The notes under the pieces are model-generated. The model was not told where the DNA came from and did not search any database. It saw only the letters and a list, made by a program, of their open reading frames with translations. A program made the position numbers and the translations under genes. This document shows positions 17,678-27,200 of a stretch of 38,148 nucleotides of DNA, one piece after another; within the stretch, counting starts at the first letter, position 1, and the number at the start of each line of letters is the position of its first letter. Source of the stretch: Mesostigma viride (taxonomy: Eukaryota; Streptophyta; Mesostigmatophyceae; Mesostigmatales; Mesostigmataceae); the NCBI GenBank assembly GCA_009746045.1, contig RPFO01000957.1, positions 1-38,148 of the forward strand. Reading direction: 5' to 3'.

Positions 17678-20600
17678 TTGAGCCTGCACACATCCCTGAA
17701 CCCTGGAGGGTGCCCCCAGGGGTGTGTAATGAAGCTGCTAGTGACAGCAGTGAGGGGCAGCCCCATGCTCTAGTGAAAGAGCCTATTGGACACGATGGGG
17801 CAAGCTTGGTTACCACAGAGAGTATGCCAGCTGTAGCTGCAGTGGTTACTCGCCAACGTGCCCGCCATGGCGGTGCTGAGCCTGAGGTAGGACCTGGTGA
17901 TGTGGACCCAGGTGGATCTCAGAAGCATTCTGACCGTGCAGGACTGGCACAGGATGGTCAGGATGAGGATAGGGCTGGAGACAGTCTGACAGGCACGACC
18001 CTGGTGCCTCCTGTACATAAGGGATCTGTACATACCTTGAGTGCTAATAATGACAATAAAAGGTTTTCTCTCTTGTATGACATTGCCTCAAGGTTGCATA
18101 CCATGTTTGGCCATGCAGCTCAGTCTTTGCAAGTTGCTAGACGGCTGGGAGGAAGTGAGTTGTACTCCATCTGCCAACAGGTTGCTCAAGCTTGCAAGTG
18201 CAGGCTAGTTGCTAGAAAGCCCAAGCAGTCTCATGCCAGGACTCCTATTTTGCAGCCAGGCCATGTGCAGGTAGATATTCAGAGAATCAGGGGTTTGAAG
18301 CTGCTGGTGGCAGTGGACAGATATACCAAGTACAAGACCCTAGAGATCCTGCCTGACATGGAGAAGCCTACATTGATTGCTGCTCTGAAGTTGACAAGGA
18401 GCAGGTACCCTGGGTTGGAGTTGTTGCAGTGTGACATTCAGTTTGAGTGCTGTGAGAACCTGCCAGAGTTTCCAGAGTTGCTGATTACACCCAGGGAGAG
18501 CCACGGCCAGCAAGGGGTGGTGGAGAGAGCCATCCAAGAGATCAAGACTGTGCTGCTGGTGGAGAGGATTCCAAGGACGTCATCTGCCATTGTGACATCT
18601 GCATGGCTACGTTCTGTGGAGGACAGGCTGAACCTGAGGACTCCCATGTTCTTTGGTGACATTGCCATCAATCCTCTTATGCTGCATACCAGGATGCTGC
18701 CAGCTGATGCTGAGCAGGCATGGAAGGAGAAGCTAGAGGCCAAGTTCCTCAAGCTGAGGCAGAAAGACAAGGGCTGGAGTGTCCTAGAACCTAACGTTGG
18801 ACAACAGGTTGTTGTGTGGAAGGAACCAAGCTTTCCAGGGAAACGTGGCAGCTGGCATGATGGGGTGGTGACCCGAGTAGAAGCCGCTGGCCATAAGTGC
18901 TGGGTGGCCATTGATGGCTCCCAAGCAGTGCACCGTCTGTCCTGGTCAAAGATCCGTCCCCGGGGAGGTAATCAAGGAGACCTCTTCCAGGTGCCCGCTG
19001 GTGTACAAGGCGGGGGTGACGTGGAGCTTCCTGATCAGGGTGCTACAGCTGTATCGAGCCCTCAGGGTGACCCTGGCCCGGCCCCTGGGGTACCTTCACA
19101 TACGGTGGTTGGGCAAGCAGGCGGACAGGCTGCACCTCCGGAACGGCCCGACACCAGGCCTAGGGGTGTGCGTCTATCAGATATTGTACAGGCTTTGCAA
19201 AGAGCCAAGAAGGAGCCTAAGGTGTCCAAGCTTGTCCAGTTGGATGAACCTGAGGTAGCTGCCATGGAGATAGATACCAATGCACAGGTTTCTGTCATGG
19301 GACCTCAGCATACAGGAGAACTGCTGGTCGGAGAACCAAGTTGCCCCTGGGTGTCTGATTTCAGTGGTAGGACGCATCTAAGGGTGTTGGGAGAGGTTAC
19401 TGCCCCTGTCATGGGTGTGGATGTGACCTTCCTTGTCCTAGAGGACTATGATGGCCCTGTGATTTTGGGTCAGAATTTTCTGGGCAATCCTGGGATTTCT
19501 ATCAGAGCTACAGCTCTGAGAAGAGATGGCTGGGGGATGATTCCCCTAGAAAATTTCAGGACAACATTTCCAGTCAGGTGCAGGGCCAAGCCGGTCAAGG
19601 GTGTAAAATGGGATGAAGGGGAGGTGCCCCCAGCGGCCAGTTTGGTGATTCCAGCTGTGTTGCACCCCAGCAGTATTGGCATAACTCACAGGAGCCTTGC
19701 TGCACACTCTCCTTTGACATATGACCAGCTGGTCCAAGAGATGAGCTCGCCTACTTTGTTTGAGGCTTGGAAGCTCGCCTTCTCCAAGGCATTGGAGGAG
19801 TGGTTGCAGTTTGAGTGTGCTGCACCAACAGACAGACGTCCCCCAGCATCAAGGAAGCTTGCTTTGAGATTTGTGCTGAAGAGGAAGGTTGTGGATGAGG
19901 TATCAGTGCCCCATGTCAGGCCTGTCCTGAATGAGTATCACGGCACGGGGAGTCTGCCAGGAGAGGAGCTATACACGCCAGGGATGCTACACGACACATG
20001 GAGAATTTTGCTATGTCTCTACGTGGGGTTGCTGAACAGGGGAGCAGCTATGTCATCAGTGCTGCTGGACTTCAAGAGGGCATTTTTAAAATCTGATCCA
20101 GAAGTGGCCAGGAGGGTGTGGAAGCAGGATGAGCCTTACTGTGTTGAGGTGCCTGCCATCTGGAAGCTGGAGCTGCATCAACAATTCCTGGTTATTCTGA
20201 AGGGCCTGGAAGGACTCAGGTCGAGCCCAATCATCTGGAGACTCACGCTGCAGGAAGCTCTGATCAGTGAGTGTGGCTTGAGAGTGTCTTCAGTTGATCC
20301 CTGTTTGCTGCTGGCCCAATGGGAGGGTCTGCCAGTGTATGCTAGTTTGCATGGAGATGATCTGCATTTGCTAGCCCCCACGACCTGGCTGAAGAAGTTT
20401 ATTCCTGTCATCAGTGGCAAGTTTTCACTGGGCAAGGAGCTGTGGCAGGAGCCCAACAAGCCTGTAGTGTTCTGTGGAATGCAGGCTACCCTGTTCAGGA
20501 GGGACGGGGAGTGGAGTATCAGGCTTCAGGCTGGAGGAGATTATAAACAGACCATTGTGAAGGCCTTGCCAGAGAAGATCACCCAGGCTGCAGGACCTGA

Positions 20601-21267
20601 GTTGAGAGGCATGTGGGCCTGGTTTGCCAGCATCTGTGGTCCGTCTTTGATGGTCCATAGCAGAATGCCTGATGAGGTGCTTGAGGATGAGAAGCCTCGA
20701 GTCATAGCCCGGTTGGTGGAGAGTACCCCTGATCTGATTTTGTCTGGGATTGACTTTGCCCAGCCTATCACCTTGGAGATCTTTGTTGACAGTTCCATGG
20801 ATGCTCGCCAGGTTACCAAGGTCAGGGGGAGATCTGCTGCTCTGTTTGCTTTTTATCAGAGCAGGGCAAGTTTGTTCAGCTGGTACAGCAGACTGCAGAA
20901 GAGGGTCTGTATCAGTTCAGATGTGGCAGAATGCAGGGCCATATGCGAGGGGATCCAGTCCAGCCTGTACATAAAGGAGTTAATGCTGGAGCTGGCTTCA
21001 GTTACCCCTTGGACCTTGCAGATGGAGACGTTGTTGCTAACAGACAGCATGGGTATGGTCCAGTTTGTTCACAAGCAGCTGGCCAGAAGCCGGGACCTGG
21101 ATTATTTGTTGCTGAAGGAGTTGGCCAGTTTGGTTGACTTGAAGCATATCCCTGGCGAGGAGAACCCTGCTGATGCATTGACAAAGCTGCCACACAAGGC
21201 CCCAGCCCAGTACAATGTACTGAGGAAGCTCATGAATGCTGACTGTCAAGTCGGTCTATCTGTCTAA
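17674..21267 (+). CDS. Copia-2 Pol: integrase, retropepsin-like domain, reverse transcriptase, RNase H
   Basis: One uninterrupted frame of about 1197 codons. Residues about 130-180 hold an HHCC-like region (RLHTMFGH, then C residues in ICQQ and ACKC). The integrase core spans about 195-300 with D in VQVDIQ, D in LQCDIQF and E in GVVERAIQE; the D-E spacing is 29 rather than 35. A GPY/F- or SH3-like tail follows (about 375-430). At about 525-640 there is a retropepsin-like unit with EIDTNAQVSVM and VILGQNFL. RT (about 725-960) has LLDFKRAFLKSD and LHGDDLHLL; RNase H (about 1035-1180) has EIFVDSS, SSDVAECRAI, LLTDSMGMV and HIPGEENPADALTK. The frame opens only at 17671, so Pol is probably made by -1 shifting or restart at the Gag stop. 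Confidence 0.85.
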   Translation: MIEPAHIPEPWRVPPGVCNEAASDSSEGQPHALVKEPIGHDGASLVTTESMPAVAAVVTRQRARHGGAEPEVGPGDVDPGGSQKHSDRAGLAQDGQDEDRAGDSLTGTTLVPPVHKGSVHTLSANNDNKRFSLLYDIASRLHTMFGHAAQSLQVARRLGGSELYSICQQVAQACKCRLVARKPKQSHARTPILQPGHVQVDIQRIRGLKLLVAVDRYTKYKTLEILPDMEKPTLIAALKLTRSRYPGLELLQCDIQFECCENLPEFPELLITPRESHGQQGVVERAIQEIKTVLLVERIPRTSSAIVTSAWLRSVEDRLNLRTPMFFGDIAINPLMLHTRMLPADAEQAWKEKLEAKFLKLRQKDKGWSVLEPNVGQQVVVWKEPSFPGKRGSWHDGVVTRVEAAGHKCWVAIDGSQAVHRLSWSKIRPRGGNQGDLFQVPAGVQGGGDVELPDQGATAVSSPQGDPGPAPGVPSHTVVGQAGGQAAPPERPDTRPRGVRLSDIVQALQRAKKEPKVSKLVQLDEPEVAAMEIDTNAQVSVMGPQHTGELLVGEPSCPWVSDFSGRTHLRVLGEVTAPVMGVDVTFLVLEDYDGPVILGQNFLGNPGISIRATALRRDGWGMIPLENFRTTFPVRCRAKPVKGVKWDEGEVPPAASLVIPAVLHPSSIGITHRSLAAHSPLTYDQLVQEMSSPTLFEAWKLAFSKALEEWLQFECAAPTDRRPPASRKLALRFVLKRKVVDEVSVPHVRPVLNEYHGTGSLPGEELYTPGMLHDTWRILLCLYVGLLNRGAAMSSVLLDFKRAFLKSDPEVARRVWKQDEPYCVEVPAIWKLELHQQFLVILKGLEGLRSSPIIWRLTLQEALISECGLRVSSVDPCLLLAQWEGLPVYASLHGDDLHLLAPTTWLKKFIPVISGKFSLGKELWQEPNKPVVFCGMQATLFRRDGEWSIRLQAGGDYKQTIVKALPEKITQAAGPELRGMWAWFASICGPSLMVHSRMPDEVLEDEKPRVIARLVESTPDLILSGIDFAQPITLEIFVDSSMDARQVTKVRGRSAALFAFYQSRASLFSWYSRLQKRVCISSDVAECRAICEGIQSSLYIKELMLELASVTPWTLQMETLLLTDSMGMVQFVHKQLARSRDLDYLLLKELASLVDLKHIPGEENPADALTKLPHKAPAQYNVLRKLMNADCQVGLSV
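19220..19590 (+). other. Retropepsin-like domain located between integrase and RT
   Basis: Residues about 531-542 read MEIDTNAQVSVM, matching the active-site strand of retropepsins except that the usual DTG or DSG glycine is Asn. About 55 residues later comes VILGQNFLGNPGISI, the typical ILG-x-x-FL helix. Length and spacing fit a retropepsin. No DTG or DSG motif was found upstream of integrase, where Copia elements carry their protease. Whether it is active with Asn is unknown. Confidence 0.65.
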
Positions 21268-21996
21268 AAGCTGAGAGCTGGGTGCTTAAGTCTCTGGATA
21301 TCAGGCTGGGAGCTTGATTGTACATAATCCTGAGCACACCTTGAGGGGTGAGACATGTCTCTGGTGTGGGAATGTCTGACATTGTCTCTGATGGAGAGAT
21401 GTCTATCTGGGGTTTTCATCTCAGTCTGAGGTTTCCCCAGATCTGTGGTTTGTGGGCGGGGTTCGATTCCCTGGTGCCGTCTTAAGGCGGAGTTTCACGG
21501 ACTGGCTGACCCATCCACCATGCTGGTGAGGTGGCGACAGGTCCCCTGATTTTCCACGGTTGGAACGAGTATAGGAGCTTGTGTTTTGCATGTGCTTCGC
21601 GTAGATGTTGTGTCTGGTTCGATAAGGGGCAGCAGACCGGCGCCGACTCCCGTCTGGGGGTCAGCAATGTTTTCTGATGAGCTGTTGTGGGTGATCTGTG
21701 GGGTTTCGCCTAAGGTCCTGAAGGTTGTACATACTTCTCAAGTTCTTAGCTGAACACCTATGGGCTGCCACAGTTGGCCAACCTCTTGTACATGGGTAAC
21801 ACAACGAGCCTCCCGTGAAGGGATAGGGACTCATTGTAATTTGTTTGTGCTCCTGAGCCAGTATGGGTGCTATGTACATATAATAAGGAATCCAAGCTGA
21901 CTGTCATGCCCAGCGGGTTGTGACTTGTAGTCGGGGAGGATGTCCAGTACCCATTGTGTGTGTTTGTATGTAGACTTGTGTGAGCTGCTACAGCTC
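21268..21996 (+). other. Copia-2 3' untranslated region
   Basis: About 730 bp with no protein-like ORF. It contains an exact B-box-like GGTTCGATTCC at 21460-21470, like the one in the Copia-1 leader, but no foldable tRNA. Confidence 0.6.
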
Positions 21997-22010
21997 AAGA
22001 AAAGAAAGGA
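21997..22010 (+). other. Copia-2 polypurine tract
   Basis: AAGAAAAGAAAGGA lies one or two bases before the 3' LTR start, the expected site of the plus-strand primer. Confidence 0.75.
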
Positions 22011-22011
22011 T

Positions 22012-22709
22012 TGGAGTTAACGCCAAGCGCATTGGCGTGATCCTGATTCGGCATATCTCTGCGATTCCAGCGGCACCGGAACGAGTTCATTCCGACAAGT
22101 ATCAAGAAAGTTATGGCGTTCCGACTTCCCGGTCGCGCGCGAGCGCGAGCCGGCTGTTCTTCTAAGTCGGACGTGAATATTTGCCGACGACATATGGGGT
22201 CGACAGTAATTCCTGGGCTGACAGGAATTAGGTGCTGTACCTACGACGGTATTGGATTAATACGTCGTACGCAGGAAATAGGAACCTTAACCTGTGGTCT
22301 GTTGGTACCGCAGGCTTAGTCCTGGACTTCTAGGTGCAGATGCAATAGTCACTGTGGACTGTGCTCTGTGGTCACTGTGCCTGTATGGCAGACCTACTGT
22401 ATAGGAACTGGGCGCTGTACAGGTAGTGAATACTGTACCGGGGTGTTATTACTGAGCAGGCCTCCTAGGCTGCTCAGGACTAGCAAGCACAGTGCACAAG
22501 TATATAAAGAATAGGCCAGTGCCATGGGCATCTCTTGCGAGCCCGCCTCACGTGTGTTGCCTTGACTTGGCAAGCTCGTGTACAAGCCTCAAGTGTGTGA
22601 GCGCTGTAACATTATCCAATTTTAACAAAGCTCCGTTTCCAACCATATTCACACATTGCTGCATTGCAACCATATCCTTAACATTGCGTTTGCTAAGAAC
22701 GTTAACTCA
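22012..22709 (+). repeat. Copia-2 3' LTR
   Basis: Starts TGGAGTTAACG (one base more than the 5' LTR) and ends CGTTAACTCA. The final 300 bp differ from the 5' LTR at about a dozen positions, including indels. It is followed directly by gypsy integrase sequence. Confidence 0.9.
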
Positions 22710-22711
22710 AG

Positions 22712-23578
22712 GTGTCATTGGGGACAGCGTACCACAGCTCGTCCTCTCACCTAGTGGAGCGACTGAACCGCACAGTGCAAGAGACCATGCGACACTACAC
22801 TGACGCGGTGGGAGGCAATTGGGAGGAGTTTCTGGGCTTGGTGGAATTCTCCTTGAACAACGCCCCCCAGGCGGCCCATGGCTTCACGCCGTTCTTCCTC
22901 AACACTGGCAGGCACCCGCTTACGCCGACCGACCTTCTCACGAGCCCCGCTTTGGCAGAGAAAACGGTCCGGCGGGACACCCTGGAAGGGGTGGAGAAGC
23001 TGTTGGTTCAGATGCGTCAGGCCCATGACAGCGCGGTCAGGGGCTACCGAGCCGCAGCCGAGCGCTATATGGCGAGGACCGCTAGTCGCCTGGACGCGCG
23101 CACCCCGTCGATTGAGGCAGGCGACTGGGTTCTGGTGGAAGGCCCCCGACTAGGACGTTTCTCCGAGAAGGTAGGAGGTGAGCTCAAGACCAAGCTCCGT
23201 CCTATGTTCCTGGGGCCTCACAAGGTCTTGGAGAAGCTGGGCGATGTGATGTTCAAGGTCGACATCCCAAGCTCCTGGAACACTTCCCCCAACTTCCACC
23301 GCGATCAACTCAAGTTGTATCACCAGAACTCCATCCAAGGTCGCCTCAATCCGCCGGCCCCCGTCGAATACAACCCCGAGACCGGTGAACAGGAAGACGA
23401 GGTGGCCGAGATTGTGGACCACCGGGACATCCAGCGCGGGAGAAGCAGACAGCGACAGTACCGAGTACGATGGCGTTTTACCCAGCGCGACTATGAGGAC
23501 TCATGGCGTACGGAGAACGAGCTAGGCGGATGTGAGCGCCTGCTACGGGAATACAAGAAGAGGTGTGCCCTACAGTAG
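22712..23578 (+). CDS. Gypsy integrase C-terminal half with GPY/F module and chromodomain (5'-truncated)
   Basis: The frame starts inside the integrase core at LGTAYHSSSSHLVERLNRT, corresponding to the catalytic-Glu region of Ty3/gypsy integrases (usual form AYHPQTDGQTERLNRT). It continues with NNAPQAAHGFTPFFLNTGRHP, a GPY/F module (LRPMFLGPHKVLEKLGD), and a C-terminal chromodomain (EVAEIVDHRDIQRG, YRVRWRF, DSWRTENEL). Chromodomains of this type steer integration to particular chromatin. The N-terminus is lost at the Copia-2 junction, not at a natural start. Stops TAG at 23576 and further stops downstream separate it from the next ORF. Confidence 0.9.
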   Translation: MSLGTAYHSSSSHLVERLNRTVQETMRHYTDAVGGNWEEFLGLVEFSLNNAPQAAHGFTPFFLNTGRHPLTPTDLLTSPALAEKTVRRDTLEGVEKLLVQMRQAHDSAVRGYRAAAERYMARTASRLDARTPSIEAGDWVLVEGPRLGRFSEKVGGELKTKLRPMFLGPHKVLEKLGDVMFKVDIPSSWNTSPNFHRDQLKLYHQNSIQGRLNPPAPVEYNPETGEQEDEVAEIVDHRDIQRGRSRQRQYRVRWRFTQRDYEDSWRTENELGGCERLLREYKKRCALQ

Positions 23579-23701
23579 GGCAGTAGATAGTAAGAAAGGT
23601 GTTCATCATGCAGGGCCGTACAGGTCCAGGTCAGGTACGTAGGCAGCCGCCACGGGCTGCAGGACACGTATGTAGGGGACCAGCTGGGTCCTGCACGAGG
23701 T

Positions 23702-24895
23702 ATGTACAGGTATGTCCATATTGACAGGGTAGGTGGGTATGTAGACAGCCGTACAGGCTTTCTTACAAGACGCTATGGTCCCGATACTGTTCCCGACTGG
23801 GTGCCCCTCACCTGGCGGTTGCAGATGGAGCCGTCGGGAGACGAGGACTCTTCGTTGTTCGCAGACATGGTGGATATAGGGACGGATAACGAGGGGCAGA
23901 TAGGGCGGGCTCAGGCGGCTGCTGTGCCATCTATCAGCCAGCCGCGACCCTCGACGCCTGGTGCCAGCGGCTCCCAGGAGCTGAAGGCACAGGCTCGGCT
24001 ACAAGAGGAGATTCGGCAGCGGGAGACCTCGTCCCGGGAGAATCAGGAATGTTACTATCCGAAGTGGCATGTCCCCGGTTATGACTCTGACGAGGTTCTA
24101 TGGCGTCGCCGCAAGAGACATGGGCGGGCGGCATCGGACTTCGTTTCTAAACCCTATTGTCCTGACCGCGCCCCCGGTTCCAAGTCAGATCCGGTCTCCG
24201 AGCTCAAGCTGTGTATCAGCAGACAGGTGGGATTCCTGATCGAGGTGGATTGGAGGACAACCTCGGTCGAGGGCCAGGTGGTGGCCGTGGCGTGGGAGCA
24301 GCATCCGCCACTCTGTGCTTGCGGCGACTGCCAGGACGTTCTGGAGGCTCTAATCGCGTACCCCCGCCTGGCGCTGCTACTGATCCCTGAACGCGTTCGC
24401 AACCGATTGCCGGACGCGTTTAGGAGAGTTACCCTACGAGGCGCGCTCTGCACGGGGTGCTGGGAGTGGTCCTTGCGGGAGGCGTGCCGGAGGATCTGGA
24501 AGATGGATGAGGCGGAGGGAGATGACCCCGAAGGCGAGGGTGACAGGCAGCTGGCTGACGACGAGTCGGATGACGACCTGCCACGGGTCCGCCGTGACGA
24601 CCCTGAGGAGGATGGTGTCCCTTGGGCGGCGCAGGTCGGTACACGGCCGCCCCGCCGCCTCATTGTGTACAACCGTGAGGCGGTGATGGCTCGCCCCAGG
24701 AGGTTCCCTACTAAGGGGCGTCCTCGGGGTCGACCAAGTGTGGTGGTGGCCCCGCGGGACAGATCCGGGGAGAGACAAGGTGAGAGCCGCCCTGCCCCGC
24801 GTCACGAGCATGGCGGACAATCGGCACGTCATGAAACGCCACGCGATTCTATCCGACGGCGCGACGAGCGTGGCGATTGGTGGGAAGCACGTCGG
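23702..24895 (+). CDS. Gypsy extra ORF downstream of pol, 5' half (interrupted)
   Basis: Starts at ATG 23702, 123 bp after pol, and reads 398 codons to the Gag-only element. No family is recognised. Visible features are a Gln/Arg/Glu-rich helical stretch (about 95-120), a Cys cluster CACGDC with a later CTGCW (about 200-265) that could bind zinc, an acidic patch near 280-310, and a basic Arg/Pro/Gly tail. No signal peptide or membrane segment is seen, so it does not look like an envelope protein. An internal Met at about residue 42 is an alternative start. The frame rejoins exactly at 27737. Confidence 0.7.
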
Positions 24896-25425
24896 TGTCA
24901 AAATGTAAGACAGGTGGCAGGCTTAAAGATCGAATAATGCTTTACTGATTTTATATATTGACTTTGAGTCGGCGTACAAACGGGTAGCCATGACAATTGC
25001 GGGGCAACATTAAGTGGAAAAACACACTGTCGCAGTATCCGTCGATCTTAAATTAATCTACGGTATAAGTTAAAGTGCATCCAGCCGCCACACACAAGTG
25101 GGTGGCTTACATCAACACTAAAATGATGCGTCAGATCACTAGTATGCAAGTACAAGGACATTGCGCCTCCAGGGCAGCACTTAGTGAACATAGGGTCGGC
25201 GCGTAGCGCGGAGCCAGGCAAATTTTGTCAGACGGCTACAGTACCACTGGCTACAGTACCACTGGTTACAGTACCACTAGGGTACGGATGTCAGCTAACT
25301 AATATATTTAGCTAACTAATATATTTAGTAAAATGTAGAAGAAAGTAGTCATATAAGTTCCGGTATACCCGAAACTAGCACACTCAATAAAAAGACTGTC
25401 AGGCATATTGGGGCATATCCTGACA
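24896..25425 (-). repeat. 3' LTR of the Gag-only element
   Basis: TGTCAAAATG to TATCCTGACA on the plus strand. It contains internal tandem repeats: three copies of GGCTACAGTACCACT (about 25238-25283) and two copies of an 18-base AGCTAACTAATATATTT unit. Confidence 0.95.
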
Positions 25426-25433
25426 CCCCCCTT
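25426..25433 (-). other. Polypurine tract of the Gag-only element
   Basis: AAGGGGGG on the minus strand touches the 3' LTR, the same sequence and position as in Copia-1. Confidence 0.85.
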
Positions 25434-25478
25434 GCATACAATGTGCCTGTTCCCCCCCTTGCTCAGAGAGACCTATAG

Positions 25479-25992
25479 CTAGTGAGGGTATAGCCGGGTA
25501 CACTCCCCTGGCACCCCCCTTACACGGCTATCTGGTTGGAGCTGAGAGGAGACTGATGACTGTAGCCCCCAGGTGTCCCTGGGAGTGCGCCACAGTGGCT
25601 GTTGCTGGGAGAATGCCGGGGACCCTCGAAAAAACTTGGTTGTTGCTGCTGTTGCTGGTAAAATGCTGGGACCCTGGAAAGACATCCGGTGGCCCCCAGG
25701 TGTCCCTGGGAGTGCGCCACAGGAGAAAAGAACACAGGTTGACTGGTTGATGCTGGTACTGCAGTACTGGTCACTGCTGGCTGCTGGCATGAAGACCTGC
25801 ACCTGTCACGTCTGTCAGGGTGGGCGACTAGCCGCTAGCAATGCAGGAGGGCCAGAGGACGGGTTGGGGGGGCTGGCTGCTGTCGCCTGCTGCAGTGCAG
25901 GTTGAAAAGCTCCAGGGCCCACGTCTGGTGCTAGCTGGGCCCAGCTGGCTGCTACCCCTTGTTCCCTGTCCCGGGGGAGCTGGATAAGACGT
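25479..25992 (-). other. Displaced Pro/Gln/Ala-rich tail of gag with a repeated 30-bp block
   Basis: After the gag stop, a neighbouring minus frame continues with protein-like sequence (RLIQLPRDREQGVAASWAQL, then Pro/Ser/Gln-rich). The gag frame may have been lost at the seven-G run near 26009-26015 on the plus strand. A block of about 30 bp (CCCAGGTGTCCCTGGGAGTG and following) occurs at about 25568 and 25692, a 124-bp spaced imperfect repeat. Confidence 0.45.
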
Positions 25993-26886
25993 TTAGAAGC
26001 AGAAACCGGGGGGGAGGTCGTGGGCCTCGTGGGAGGGCGCCGGTGGGGTGTCGGTGGTGTGGTGGGCGGCGGGCCCGCCGGTGTTGCCGCGAGTGTTCCG
26101 TAGGTGAGGGTACTTCCACCAGCAGGTGGGCTCCTGATGAGAGGTGCGACCGCAGTGGGTGCAGCTGGGCCGCTGGGTCCCGCCATTGTGACCGCCACGC
26201 CCCCTGCCACGCCCGGTGCCACGGCCACCGCGTCCAGAGTGGGAGGTATGATACACCCCGGTGGCCTCCGCGGAATCTTTGTTACCGTGCACAAGGTCCC
26301 AGGCCTTAAGAAGTGCCGCCTTAGTTTCCTGTAGGGTGATACCGTCCCCAAGGTTCAATTGGGCAAGGGACGGAAGCAACTCCTCGGTCACGCCGGCGAG
26401 CAGATTCTCGGCCAGATCCTCGGGTGCCATTTTGGCGCCGGTGGCAATCAGGTCGTTATAAGTTAATTCCCCGTCGGTTATATATTGCCGCATTGTGACG
26501 CCGGGTTCCAGCTTCATTCGATTTAGCTTGCGGCGTAGTGCTCGCCGGTTGCTCATCTGCAGTTTGAGATGCTCATATTCTTCACAGATGCGATGATATG
26601 CCACGCTGCCAGTTTTCTGAGTAACACTGTTTGCCACTTTGAGTGCCGGTCCAACGAGGCACTGACAAAGGGCCGCAAAAAGAATCAGGTCGCGTTCCTC
26701 ATTGACCTCGGTGCCAAGCAGGACAGACAGCATCCCGAATGCTGTCACTACGGCCAGAAAAGGAATCTTCGTGTTATCCCACTTTACTGGGTCGAGGCCG
26801 TCGAACTGTGTAATATTTTTGCAGGCCTGTAGAATGTTGAGATCTTTCGTCGCTTTCGTAGCTGCTGCTGTCGCGGCTGCGGACAT
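25993..26886 (-). CDS. Gag of the non-autonomous LTR element
   Basis: Starts at ATG 26886 on the minus strand and encodes about 297 residues. Residues about 15-215 form a Copia-type Gag core (ITQFDGLDPVKWDNTKIPF, then VAYHRICEEYEHLKLQM and LNRMKLEPGVTMRQYI). An Arg/Gly-rich patch precedes a CCHC zinc knuckle CTHCGRTSHQEPTC (about 240-253). It would form particles and package its own RNA. The stop at 25993 follows a C-run on this strand, and the natural protein may be longer. The core is only distantly like the Copia-1 Gag, so I cannot tie the element to Copia-1 by Gag alone. Confidence 0.9.
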   Translation of the reverse strand: MSAAATAAATKATKDLNILQACKNITQFDGLDPVKWDNTKIPFLAVVTAFGMLSVLLGTEVNEERDLILFAALCQCLVGPALKVANSVTQKTGSVAYHRICEEYEHLKLQMSNRRALRRKLNRMKLEPGVTMRQYITDGELTYNDLIATGAKMAPEDLAENLLAGVTEELLPSLAQLNLGDGITLQETKAALLKAWDLVHGNKDSAEATGVYHTSHSGRGGRGTGRGRGRGGHNGGTQRPSCTHCGRTSHQEPTCWWKYPHLRNTRGNTGGPAAHHTTDTPPAPSHEAHDLPPGFCF

Positions 26887-27185
26887 GATTGTCTCGGCAA
26901 GGTTAAAATCTGGTCACAACCGAGTCTCGGCAAGGTGAAAATCTGGAGACAGCCGAGAAAGCCGGAGACGCTCAATCCGTAATGGTAAAGATTAAGACTA
27001 ATATGCGACGATGGTTGAGAACAGCAAATACGAGGTAGAGACGATCGTCTAAATACTGGAGTTCTTGAATTTCGATACAGGGAAGCCCGTCTAGGATATG
27101 CACGACTGGCATAAAGTGCCGACGTCGGATTCAGGGAGTCAATTTGCCCGATAAATCGGACCAGTTTCAGCAATTTAGTAGGCCA

Positions 27186-27200
27186 CCCCGCTCGATACCA
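27186..27200 (-). other. Primer binding site of the Gag-only element (initiator tRNA-Met)
   Basis: Read on the minus strand, TGGTATCGAGC follows the 5' LTR immediately and matches TGGTATCAGAGC, the complement of the initiator tRNA-Met 3' end, with one base missing. Confidence 0.8.

Larger units (their letters stand above)
14677..22709 (+). mobile_element. Copia-2: divergent LTR retrotransposon with extra 5' ORF and unusual domain order
   Basis: Two direct LTRs of about 700 bp (14677-15377 and 22012-22709) enclose an upstream ORF, Gag with zinc knuckle, and a long Pol ORF with integrase before RT and RNase H. The RT and RNase H are Copia-like, but a retropepsin-like domain sits between integrase and RT. 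Left flank is LINE copy 1 and right flank is gypsy integrase; the five flanking bases (GTCCT and AGGTG) do not match. Pol is intact, while gag and the upstream ORF are frameshifted. Confidence 0.9.

Noticed and set aside
25241-25320. CRISPR-like short repeats in the Gag-only LTR
   Set aside because: Three adjacent 15-base units and two 18-base units without spacers, duplicated in both LTRs. They are LTR tandem repeats.
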